Shown here piece by piece: positions 31,989 through 38,987 of a DNA stretch of 38,987 nucleotides (the first letter of the stretch is position 1; each line of letters opens with the position of its first letter). The translations under genes and the position numbers were made by a program. This stretch comes from Roseofilum reptotaenium CS-1145. GTDB taxonomy: Bacteria; Cyanobacteriota; Cyanobacteriia; Cyanobacteriales; Desertifilaceae. The notes under the pieces are model-generated. The model did no database searches. It had not been told where the DNA came from and worked only from the letters and a program-made list of their open reading frames with translations. The stretch lies in assembly GCF_028330985.1 (NCBI RefSeq), contig NZ_JAQMUE010000059.1:1-38987 (forward strand). The letters run 5' to 3'.

Positions 31989-32885
31989 ATGGAAAAATCT
32001 GCTCTCTTTGTAGGATTAGCGACGTTAGACTTGCTCTATCTAACGCCCCAAATTCCCCAGGTGAATGAGAAACAGGTCGCCCTTGATTATACCGTGGCGG
32101 CGGGTGGCCCGGCGACGAATGCGGCGATCGCCTTCGAGTATTTGCGGCGCTTACACAAAAATAGCGGCTCAACCCAGCTCCTCACCAGTGTGGGGAATCA
32201 TCCCCTCAGTCGTCTCATTCGGACAGATTTAGAGGTTTATGGGGTTCACTGCATCGATCTTGACCCGAAACGGATCGATCCTCCACCCGTTTCTTCGATT
32301 TTAGTGACTCAACCGGGAGGCGATCGCGCCGTCATTTCGATTAATGCAACTCATGCACAAGGAGTCTGGAATCCAGAGTTTAGCGCTCTGTTAGACAATA
32401 TACAGGTTCTGTTAATCGATGGTCATCAAATGGCGATCGGTCAAGAATTGGCTCAGATAGCTAAGGCTCGGAAAATTCCCATTATTATCGATGGAGGCAG
32501 TTGGAAACCTGGATTTGAAGGAGTTTTGGCGTTAGCCGATACGGTTATCACCTCAGCGAATTTCTATCCCCCTGGATGTGACACCCACGAACAAGTGATG
32601 GCTTATTTAGTCGATTTAGGCATTCCTCAAATTGCCATTACCCAGGGAGAAGGAGCGATCGCCTACTATACTCAAGGGAAACAGAGCCATATTGCGGTTC
32701 CTCAAGTTTGGGCAGTCGATACATTAGGCGCTGGTGATATTCTCCATGGTGCATTTTGTTATTATTTTCTAGAATTGGACTTTGCAGAAGCCTTGGCTCA
32801 ATCGGCTCAGATTGCCTCTGCTTCAGTTCAACAGTTCGGAACACGAGCTTGGATGAAAGGTGAGGGTGGGGAGATGGGGGGATAG
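31989..32885 (+). CDS. PfkB-family carbohydrate kinase
   Basis: The 298-residue protein carries both PfkB signatures: the N-terminal glycine-rich AAGGPATNAAIAFEYL (about 33-48) and the C-terminal DTLGAGDILHGAFCYYF, with its anion-hole GAGD and catalytic Asp. Family members phosphorylate sugars or nucleosides (ribose, fructose, adenosine and others); the substrate is not predictable here. I choose ATG 31989 (MEKSALFVGLATLDLLY, the family start) over the 24-base longer frame, which overlaps xisI. The C-terminal tail (GEGGEMGG) is low-complexity. Confidence 0.88.
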   Translation: MEKSALFVGLATLDLLYLTPQIPQVNEKQVALDYTVAAGGPATNAAIAFEYLRRLHKNSGSTQLLTSVGNHPLSRLIRTDLEVYGVHCIDLDPKRIDPPPVSSILVTQPGGDRAVISINATHAQGVWNPEFSALLDNIQVLLIDGHQMAIGQELAQIAKARKIPIIIDGGSWKPGFEGVLALADTVITSANFYPPGCDTHEQVMAYLVDLGIPQIAITQGEGAIAYYTQGKQSHIAVPQVWAVDTLGAGDILHGAFCYYFLELDFAEALAQSAQIASASVQQFGTRAWMKGEGGEMGG

Positions 32886-32970
32886 GGAAAAGGCTTTTAG
32901 CTTTGCTCCTTTGTAATGCTATCACTCGATATTTTGGTGATTAATAGTTGTTTGTAACCGAAGAAAAATA

Positions 32971-34095
32971 ATGACAGAACCTCAACCCATGACCATTACC
33001 TTACCGCCCTTGCGGATTACGGTGAATAATCAACAACAGGTGAACCTAGAATGGATGCCTCAAGCTCAAGAACAGCTCCCTCCCAGTCAACCCCAAATCC
33101 CAGAGAACTGGAAACGGTGGATCGCCTTAAATAAACTGCATAATAAGGCCGAACAGTCCATGATCGAGGCGATGAAACAACAGGGAATCGATCCGGCGAT
33201 CGCCCGCATTGCCATTAATCAAGTCATGGCGGAACCATCCTATCAAGTTGGGAACAATATGGCCCAACTGCTGCGAAAATTAGAGTCAACCCTCGCCATT
33301 CAACAGCAACTCGCGGCACTTTCGTCTCAGGCGAATCGGATTGAGCGGCGATCGGGCGTTTCCAGACAAGAATTTCTCGACTGCTATTATGCCACCAATA
33401 CCCCAGTGATCTTAACCGATTTAATGCAAGATTGGCCGGCGATGAAAACTTGGTCACCGGAATACTTAAAAGAAAAATATGGCCAGGTTGAGGTGCAAAT
33501 CCAAGCTAACCGTAACCGTAACCGTGAATATGAAATTGAATGTGAAAAACATCGCAAAACTATCTTGCTGGGAGACTATACCGATCAAGTCTTGAATGGG
33601 GGCGAAAATAATGATTATTATATGGTCGCCAATAACCAAAACTTAGAGCGCGAAGAATTAAAAGGACTGCTCGACGATATCATCTTTTTCCCCGAACTCC
33701 TTAATCCAGAAGAAACCCATAATCGCGTGTTCTTCTGGTTTGGCCCCAGTGGAACCATTACCCCCCTGCACCACGATCCCGTCAACTTAATGATGGCTCA
33801 AGTCTACGGTCGTAAACGTTGGCGCTTAATTTCTCCCCAACAAACTCCTCTAATTTACAATTATGTCGGAGTATTTAGTAAGGTGGACTGCGAGAATCCC
33901 GATTATCAGAAATATCCCCTCTTTAAGAATGTGCAAATGATTGAAGAAGTCTTACAACCGGGAGAAGTTATTTTTGTTCCTGTAGGCTGGTGGCATCAAG
34001 TGAAAGCACTCGATACCAGTATTTCCTTATCCTTCACAAATTTTGTTTTTCCCAATTGTTACACTTGGCAAGACCCCAATATCAAGGCCTGGTGA
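32971..34095 (+). CDS. JmjC/cupin-like Fe(II)/2OG oxygenase family protein
   Basis: The 374-residue protein has a proline- and glutamine-rich helical N-terminus (1-125) and then a cupin_8/JmjC domain. TPLHHDPVNLMMAQVYGRKRW gives the HxD iron site (H267, D269), and VPVGWWHQVKALD supplies the distal His (H342). NTPVILTDLMQDWPAM and the FFWFGPSG turn are typical of the FIH-like branch, whose members hydroxylate protein or small-molecule substrates. The substrate is unknown here. The N-terminal helix bundle (NKLHNKAEQSMIEAMKQQGI) could be an adaptor for a protein substrate, which is inference. ATG 32971 is preceded by GAAGAAAAATA. Confidence 0.87.
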   Translation: MTEPQPMTITLPPLRITVNNQQQVNLEWMPQAQEQLPPSQPQIPENWKRWIALNKLHNKAEQSMIEAMKQQGIDPAIARIAINQVMAEPSYQVGNNMAQLLRKLESTLAIQQQLAALSSQANRIERRSGVSRQEFLDCYYATNTPVILTDLMQDWPAMKTWSPEYLKEKYGQVEVQIQANRNRNREYEIECEKHRKTILLGDYTDQVLNGGENNDYYMVANNQNLEREELKGLLDDIIFFPELLNPEETHNRVFFWFGPSGTITPLHHDPVNLMMAQVYGRKRWRLISPQQTPLIYNYVGVFSKVDCENPDYQKYPLFKNVQMIEEVLQPGEVIFVPVGWWHQVKALDTSISLSFTNFVFPNCYTWQDPNIKAW

Positions 34096-34352
34096 GAGGG
34101 ATTTCTTCAGAATGCCATGATTTAACGGCATCTTTGTTGTCAAAACAATGTGTCATCTCTAACGTTGCCAGTCAAAACAAGGAGGCAGGACAGATGGGGT
34201 AGCCTCTCTTATGGGGCTAAAACTCACCTGAAATAACCGATGACCTGGGTAGGGTATGGCACAAATCTTAAGCTTAATGAAACTCAACCTCTATTGGGCT
34301 GATTCTGGATTACAAAGAGTGATAGACCTTTAGTTAAGATTGTCTCTATAGC

Positions 34353-36323
34353 ATGTCACAACCAACAATTGAATCGATCCTTAAAGAAAAACGTCAATTC
34401 CACCCCTCAGAAGAATTTGCCCAAAATGCCCAGATCAAAAGTCTGGAAGAATACCAACAACTCTACGAAAAAGCCAAAGCTGACCCCCAAAGCTTCTGGG
34501 CCGAACTAGCAGAACAGGAATTAGATTGGTTTGAAAAGTGGGATCGAGTTCTAGACTGGGAACCCCCCTTTGCCAAGTGGTTTGTGGGTGGAAAGATTAA
34601 TATTTCTTATAACTGCCTCGATCGCCACTTGAAAACCTGGCGTAAAAATAAAGCTGCCCTCATCTGGGAAGGAGAACCGGGAGATTCGCGCACCCTGACC
34701 TACGCCCAACTGCATCGAGAAGTTTGCCAAATGGCTAATGTATTGAAACAGTTAGGGGTGCAAAAAGGCGATCGCGTGGGGATCTACATGCCCATGATTC
34801 CGGAAGCCGCGATCGCCCTTTTAGCCTGTGCCCGCATTGGCGCACCCCATACCGTCATCTTTGGTGGATTCAGTGCCGAAGCCCTCAAAGACCGACTGCT
34901 GGATGCTGAAGCTAAACTGGTCATTACTGCCGATGGTGGTTGGCGTAAAGATAAGATTGTTTCCTTGAAACCACAGGTCGATAAGGCGATCGCCGATAAT
35001 GCCGTTCCTTCCGTCGATAACGTCCTTGTTGTCCAACGTACCAACCAACAAGTGCATATGGAACCCGGGCGCGACCACTGGTGGCACGACCTGCAAGCCG
35101 GAGTCTCCGCTAACTGTCCAGCCGAACCCATGGACAGCGAAGATATGCTTTTCATCCTCTACACCTCCGGAACCACAGGCAAACCCAAAGGTGTTGTCCA
35201 TACCACGGGCGGTTATAACCTCTACACCCACATGACCCTCAAATGGGCCTTCGACCTGCAAGAAACCGATGTTTATTGGTGTACGGCTGATATTGGCTGG
35301 ATTACTGGCCACAGCTATATTGTTTACGGCCCACTTTCCAATGGAGCCACGACACTCATGTACGAAGGGGCCCCCCGTGCATCTAACCCCGGTTGTTTTT
35401 GGGATGTAGTCGAAAAATATGGCGTGACCATCTTCTATACTGCTCCAACTGCCATTCGCGCCTTTATTAAACTGGGAGAACATCACCCCAACGCCCGTGA
35501 CCTTTCTTCCCTACGAATTTTGGGAACGGTGGGCGAACCCATTAACCCAGAGGCTTGGATGTGGTATCACCGCATTATCGGCCATGAAAACTGTCCCATT
35601 GTCGATACCTGGTGGCAAACAGAAACGGGCGGATTTATGCTCACTCCCTTGCCCGGAGCTATTCCAACTAAACCGGGTTCGGCAGCATTCCCCTTCCCTG
35701 GCATTTTGGCCGATATCGTAGACCTAGAAGGTAATCGAGTTGAGGATGATCAGGGAGGCTACTTGGTGATTCGCCATCCCTGGCCGAGTATGATGCGAAC
35801 CGTTTACGGCGATCCGGATCGCTTCCGACGCACCTATTGGGAACATATTCCTCCCAAAGATGGCCAATATCTCTATTTTGCTGGCGATGGAGCGCGTAAG
35901 GATGAGGAAGGCTATTTCTGGGTGATGGGCCGAGTTGATGATGTGGTTAATGTATCTGGACACCGTTTGGGAACCATGGAAATTGAATCGGCTCTGGTTT
36001 CCCATCCTTCGGTCGCTGAGGCGGCAGTAGTCGGTAAACCGGATGACCTTAAAGGGGAAGAAATCGTTGCTTTTGTTACCCTAGAAGGCACGTATAGTGC
36101 TTCAGAAGACCTGGAGAAAGAGTTAAAGCAGCATGTAGTCGGTGAAATTGGGGCCCTGGCTCGTCCTGGAGAAATTCGCTTTACCGATGCTTTGCCGAAA
36201 ACGCGATCGGGTAAAATTATGCGTCGTTTACTGCGATCGCTCGCTGGAGGCCAAGAAATTGCTGGCGATACCTCCACCCTAGAAGACCGCAGTGTACTCG
36301 ATAAACTGCGCGAAGACTCCTAA
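34353..36323 (+). CDS. acs: Acetyl-CoA synthetase
   Basis: Acs makes acetyl-CoA from acetate, ATP and CoA through acetyl-AMP. The 656-residue length is normal, and motifs are complete: [34 protein letters not shown] (adenylate-forming loop), [46 protein letters not shown], and the C-terminal [13 protein letters not shown], whose Lys is the known acetylation site in other bacteria. The ATG at 34353 is the usual family start. The 257-base upstream spacer (34096-34352) has no gene; AGTTAAGAT at 34332 could be part of a promoter. Confidence 0.97.
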   Translation: MSQPTIESILKEKRQFHPSEEFAQNAQIKSLEEYQQLYEKAKADPQSFWAELAEQELDWFEKWDRVLDWEPPFAKWFVGGKINISYNCLDRHLKTWRKNKAALIWEGEPGDSRTLTYAQLHREVCQMANVLKQLGVQKGDRVGIYMPMIPEAAIALLACARIGAPHTVIFGGFSAEALKDRLLDAEAKLVITADGGWRKDKIVSLKPQVDKAIADNAVPSVDNVLVVQRTNQQVHMEPGRDHWWHDLQAGVSANCPAEPMDSEDMLFILYTSGTTGKPKGVVHTTGGYNLYTHMTLKWAFDLQETDVYWCTADIGWITGHSYIVYGPLSNGATTLMYEGAPRASNPGCFWDVVEKYGVTIFYTAPTAIRAFIKLGEHHPNARDLSSLRILGTVGEPINPEAWMWYHRIIGHENCPIVDTWWQTETGGFMLTPLPGAIPTKPGSAAFPFPGILADIVDLEGNRVEDDQGGYLVIRHPWPSMMRTVYGDPDRFRRTYWEHIPPKDGQYLYFAGDGARKDEEGYFWVMGRVDDVVNVSGHRLGTMEIESALVSHPSVAEAAVVGKPDDLKGEEIVAFVTLEGTYSASEDLEKELKQHVVGEIGALARPGEIRFTDALPKTRSGKIMRRLLRSLAGGQEIAGDTSTLEDRSVLDKLREDS

Positions 36324-36338
36324 TAGCAGGGTATGGTA

Positions 36339-36483
36339 GGCAGGATATTGTTGTTGAAATTGAACGATATGACTTCTGCCCACAACCCAGGCTACGATCT
36401 TGATCGTTAAAGTAGCAGGTAGGGTGGGCAGGACATCGTTGTTGAAATTGAACGATATGGCTTCTACGTCCTGCCCACCCTAC
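36339..36483. repeat. Two 39-bp direct repeats, the second inside a 16-bp hairpin
   Basis: A 39-base unit (GGCAGGATATTGTTGTTG... to CTTCT) at 36339-36377 recurs at 36427-36465 with three mismatches. Around the second copy, GTAGGGTGGGCAGGAC (36419-36434) and GTCCTGCCCACCCTAC (36468-36483) form a perfect 16-bp inverted repeat, with an inner ATCGTT/AACGAT stem. A related GGGTATTGCCCACCCTAC end lies at 1931-1948. The hairpin could stop transcription of acs, but no T-run follows. Confidence 0.65.
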
Positions 36484-36491
36484 GATTGCCC

Positions 36492-36512
36492 TATTCTCTA
36501 TTTCCTATTCCC
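36492..36512. repeat. Three heptamers (TATTCTC, TATTTCC, TATTCCC)
   Basis: These heptameric repeats occupy the spacer just before the first RTX gene and belong to the same class as those at 8058, 12601 and 13958. Confidence 0.55.
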
Positions 36513-36518
36513 TAAACC

Positions 36519-37268
36519 ATGGTAACTACCCCTGATTTTTCCTTCTTTCCTCCCCGTCAATTAGCAACAGATTTTGATGATTTTATCGTTTTAAATTCTG
36601 TGCCAGGACAGAACTCCTTAATTGGCTATGCTGGAGGAGCCTGGGCCCTAGCGGGAAATGACACGATCTTTGGGTCTAATCTGAGTGAAGTGATTTTAGG
36701 GAACCTGAACAACGATCAATTGCGAGGAGGTTCAGGGGGCGATCGCCTCTTAGGAGGACAAAATGAAGATCTCCTCTTTGGTGAAAACGGAGATGACTTG
36801 CTTCGAGGAGACCTCGGTAACGACCAACTCTTCGGAGAAGCAGGTAATGACACCCTCAGAGGAGGCCAAGGTAACGATCTCCTCGACGGGGGAATTGGAC
36901 AAGATTTTATTATCGGAGATTTAGGTGTAGATAGCCTCGTTGGAGGCAATGGCTTTGATACCCTAGTTTTGCGTACCGATGAAGCGAACATTAACCCCAA
37001 TTTCGTCGATCTGATCCTGGACTGGAATCCCACCCAAGACTTAATTGGCCTCACCAATGGATTATGCACTTGCGATCTAGGCTTTGATACCAGTCGCAAC
37101 CTGGCTGGAGGAGGAGCCAACGATACCTTAATTATCATTGGTTCAACGGGCCAAAGTTTAGGTATTGTTGTAGACTACACCCTAGGTTTAGGGTCAGCTA
37201 ACTTTACGACCCTTACTCAAAACGACTTACAAGTGGGTTCTAATGTCTTTTTTCCTCTGATCCCGTAA
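36519..37268 (+). CDS. RTX-type calcium-binding protein, short paralogue
   Basis: The 249-residue protein contains about eight hemolysin-type glycine/aspartate nonapeptides between residues 55 and 145 (GGSGGDRLLGGQNEDLLFG, then GENGDDLLRGDLGNDQLFG). These form calcium-filled beta-rolls in proteins usually exported by type I secretion. An N-terminal domain (FDDFIVLNSVPGQNSLIGY) precedes the repeats, and a conserved C-terminus (VLRTDEANINPNFVDLILDW) follows them. No N-terminal signal peptide is present, as expected. The start is ATG 36519; weak upstream AT-rich context gives no clear ribosome-binding site. It is paralogous to the C-terminal half of the next gene. Confidence 0.85.
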   Translation: MVTTPDFSFFPPRQLATDFDDFIVLNSVPGQNSLIGYAGGAWALAGNDTIFGSNLSEVILGNLNNDQLRGGSGGDRLLGGQNEDLLFGENGDDLLRGDLGNDQLFGEAGNDTLRGGQGNDLLDGGIGQDFIIGDLGVDSLVGGNGFDTLVLRTDEANINPNFVDLILDWNPTQDLIGLTNGLCTCDLGFDTSRNLAGGGANDTLIIIGSTGQSLGIVVDYTLGLGSANFTTLTQNDLQVGSNVFFPLIP

Positions 37269-37355
37269 ATTCGAGACCAGCAGGAAATTGAACCCCTGCT
37301 ATTGTAGTCTGGAATAACTTAAATCATAGCCATCCATTTTAGTGAGGATCAAACT

Positions 37356-38873
37356 TTGGCAACCACCCTTTTTAACGGAACTTTAGGTACTCGGCCAGCC
37401 CAACAAGGCCAACTGAGTCTGCAACAAATTCTTCCCCCTCCTGCTGCTCCTGCGGTGACAGAAACAGTCGCGAATAACCGAGTCACTCTTAATACTGATT
37501 TTAATGGAGATGGCGTGACCGGGTTTGCCGGTTACACCAATTACCAGGCAACTAGCCTGCAACCGTTTCAACTGGCTCCAGTTAATGCCAATTTTCCTAA
37601 TCTCGATCCCACGGCTGGCTATACCTTATCCTTTAATGTAGGGATTAATTCAGAAAATAGTCCCGATCCTAACCGATTTGGCTTTAGTGTCCTAGCGGTC
37701 AGTAATGGGGGGCAAAGTGAGATTGAAATCGATTTTGAAAGCAACAAGATTTCCGCTTCAGCACCTGATTTTAATTCGGCGACTGAATCTGTTAATTTTG
37801 ACACTACAAATGCCACTGACTATACGCTGGCAGTCGAAGGTAATAGCTATACCCTTTCAGCCGATGGAACGGAAATTTTAACCGGCGCTCTTCGCAACTA
37901 TAACTTTAATCAAATCACTACCCCCTTACCGTTTAATCCTTATGACACTTCCAATTTCATATTTTTTGGCGATCTAACGAGTCGCGCTAGTTCTACATTT
38001 TCTCTAGGTTCTGCTTCTATAGAAGTTGGGACAGCAACCCCAACCCCAACTCCAACTCCCACACCAACCGATCCTGTAGTCCCTCCAAGTCCAACTCCAA
38101 CACCCACTCCAACACCAACCGATCCTACGTTAACTCCTGACTCAGGGTTCGCCATTCCTCGTCTGATGGGGACTGATATTGATAATTTGATTGTTCTGAG
38201 TTCTACAGTGGGAACCAACTCCCTGATTAACTATCCAGGCGGAGTGTGGGCTTTGAATGGGAATGACCAGGTTTCTGGGTCATCCTTAAGTGAGGTGATT
38301 TTAGGGAATGAAGGTAATGATACTCTACGGGGCGCGGCAGGAGGCGATCGCATTTTAGGCGGCCAAAATGACGATTTTCTCTCTGGTGAAGAGGGCGATG
38401 ACTTCCTGCGCGGAGATCTCGGTAATGATCAAATTTCTGGGGATGCAGGCAATGATACCCTTCGCGGTGGACAAGGTAACGATCTGCTCAATGGTGGAGC
38501 AGGACAAGACCTGCTCATTGGCGATCTAGGAACTGATTTACTCACGGGTGGTGCAGATGCAGATACCTTTGTTTTCCGCACGGATGAAGCCACTAATAAT
38601 CCCGGTTTAATCGATCAAATTCTCGATTGGAATAATACGCAAGATCTGATTGGTCTGACGGATGGTTTAACTTTCTCTGCCCTAGAGTTTGACATCAGTG
38701 GTAATTTAGCCGGTAGCTCGGCTAACGATACCTTAATCCGCATTGCAGCAACCGGACAAAGTTTAGGCGTTTTGGTGGATTATACTGGAGCCTTAAACAG
38801 TAGTAGTTTTGTCTCCATGTCAGCGGCTCAAATGCAAGTGGGAGCTGAAGTTTTTTCTCCTCCCATTCCTTAG
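37356..38873 (+). CDS. RTX-type calcium-binding protein with N-terminal beta domain
   Basis: The 505-residue protein has an N-terminal beta-rich domain (1-225), which may be jelly-roll-like, with DFNGDGVTGFAGYTNY near 50. A TP-rich linker (TPTPTPTPTDPVVPPSPT, about 228-262) follows. The last 240 residues parallel the shorter neighbour: FAIPRLMGTDIDNLIVLSS, about eight RTX repeats, and VFRTDEATNNPGLIDQILDW. I choose the TTG start at 37356 because TGAGGA lies about ten bases upstream. The gene lies 87 bases after the paralogue, suggesting local duplication followed by domain gain or loss. Export through a type I system elsewhere is inferred. Confidence 0.86.
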   Translation: MATTLFNGTLGTRPAQQGQLSLQQILPPPAAPAVTETVANNRVTLNTDFNGDGVTGFAGYTNYQATSLQPFQLAPVNANFPNLDPTAGYTLSFNVGINSENSPDPNRFGFSVLAVSNGGQSEIEIDFESNKISASAPDFNSATESVNFDTTNATDYTLAVEGNSYTLSADGTEILTGALRNYNFNQITTPLPFNPYDTSNFIFFGDLTSRASSTFSLGSASIEVGTATPTPTPTPTPTDPVVPPSPTPTPTPTPTDPTLTPDSGFAIPRLMGTDIDNLIVLSSTVGTNSLINYPGGVWALNGNDQVSGSSLSEVILGNEGNDTLRGAAGGDRILGGQNDDFLSGEEGDDFLRGDLGNDQISGDAGNDTLRGGQGNDLLNGGAGQDLLIGDLGTDLLTGGADADTFVFRTDEATNNPGLIDQILDWNNTQDLIGLTDGLTFSALEFDISGNLAGSSANDTLIRIAATGQSLGVLVDYTGALNSSSFVSMSAAQMQVGAEVFSPPIP

Positions 38874-38963
38874 TAGTAAGGGTTACAGCACTTTTTGTGC
38901 TGAAGCGGTATATCTCGATCCCCCTAAATCTCCAGTCATTTCTAATAACCATGAGACCGGGTT

Positions 38964-38987
38964 GTAGGGGCGAACGGCCGTTCGCCC
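38964..38987. repeat. GTAGGGGCGAACGG palindrome, cut by the window end
   Basis: The 24 visible bases equal the first 24 of the palindrome at 14661-14688. Just upstream, 38885-38912 has TACAGCACTTTTTGTGCTGAAGCGGTA, which resembles one end of the TA-flanked MITE family. Confidence 0.7.

Noticed and set aside
34821-35486. 221-residue minus-strand frame
   Set aside because: It lies wholly inside acs, which has every family motif; the antisense frame has no recognisable domain.
36716-37138. 140-residue minus-strand frame rich in Pro, Ser and Arg
   Set aside because: It is the antisense of RTX glycine/aspartate repeats; periodicity explains the open frame.
37940-38218. Minus-strand frame with GVGVGVG repeats
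   Set aside because: It is the complement of the TP-rich linker codons of the RTX gene.

Overview
The window is chromosomal DNA from a cyanobacterium, probably a filamentous one; the genus cannot be fixed from sequence alone. The evidence is the abundant GCGATCGC (HIP1) octamer, heptameric tandem repeats between genes, XisH/XisI proteins, a Mo-dependent-nitrogenase C-terminal family protein, a pdhB-secD-secF gene order, and pentapeptide-repeat, WD40 and RTX proteins of cyanobacterial style. No rRNA, tRNA or CRISPR array was seen.

Layout. 0-2.2 kb: the 3' end of a group II intron inserted in a WD40-repeat gene whose 3' exon also carries a nonsense codon, followed by a MITE-like 200-bp element. 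2.2-14.4 kb: mostly housekeeping genes (Gfo/Idh/MocA oxidoreductase, a PEP-synthase-like protein, hypD, def, an SRPBCC protein, rpe, a CSP41-like epimerase, a ferredoxin-MBL fusion, thiG) separated by repeat-rich spacers. 14.7-17.7 kb: an accessory patch with an orphaned antitoxin, its PIN-toxin partner broken by a 105-bp MITE, a pentapeptide-repeat protein and a small unknown protein. 17.7-21.2 kb: pdhB-secD-secF on the minus strand. 21.3-22.6 kb: small unknown ORFs and a secreted TPR protein.

22.7-30.4 kb is the most interesting part. It is a compact eight-gene plus-strand operon behind a good sigma70-type promoter. It encodes a LysA-like PLP decarboxylase, a PhnZ/TmpB-like HD-domain protein, an ATP-grasp ligase, a gamma-butyrobetaine-hydroxylase-like Fe/2OG oxygenase, an AlaDH/carboxyethylornithine-synthase-like dehydrogenase, a SAM methyltransferase, a DUF2785 protein and a short-chain dehydrogenase. 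The set looks like a small-molecule pathway that uses amino acids and contains no NRPS, PKS or carrier-protein gene. I do not recognise it as a described pathway. Its middle genes are AT-rich and poor in HIP1 sites compared with the surroundings.

30.4-32.0 kb: two tandem xisH-xisI pairs made by duplication. 32.0-36.3 kb: a PfkB-family kinase, a JmjC/cupin-like protein and acs. 36.3-38.9 kb: two paralogous RTX-type proteins behind a repeat-rich spacer. The window ends inside another copy of the palindromic GTAGGGGCGAA repeat, which also occurs between genes at 14.66 kb and, in related form, inside the PEP-synthase-like coding sequence at 5.83 kb.
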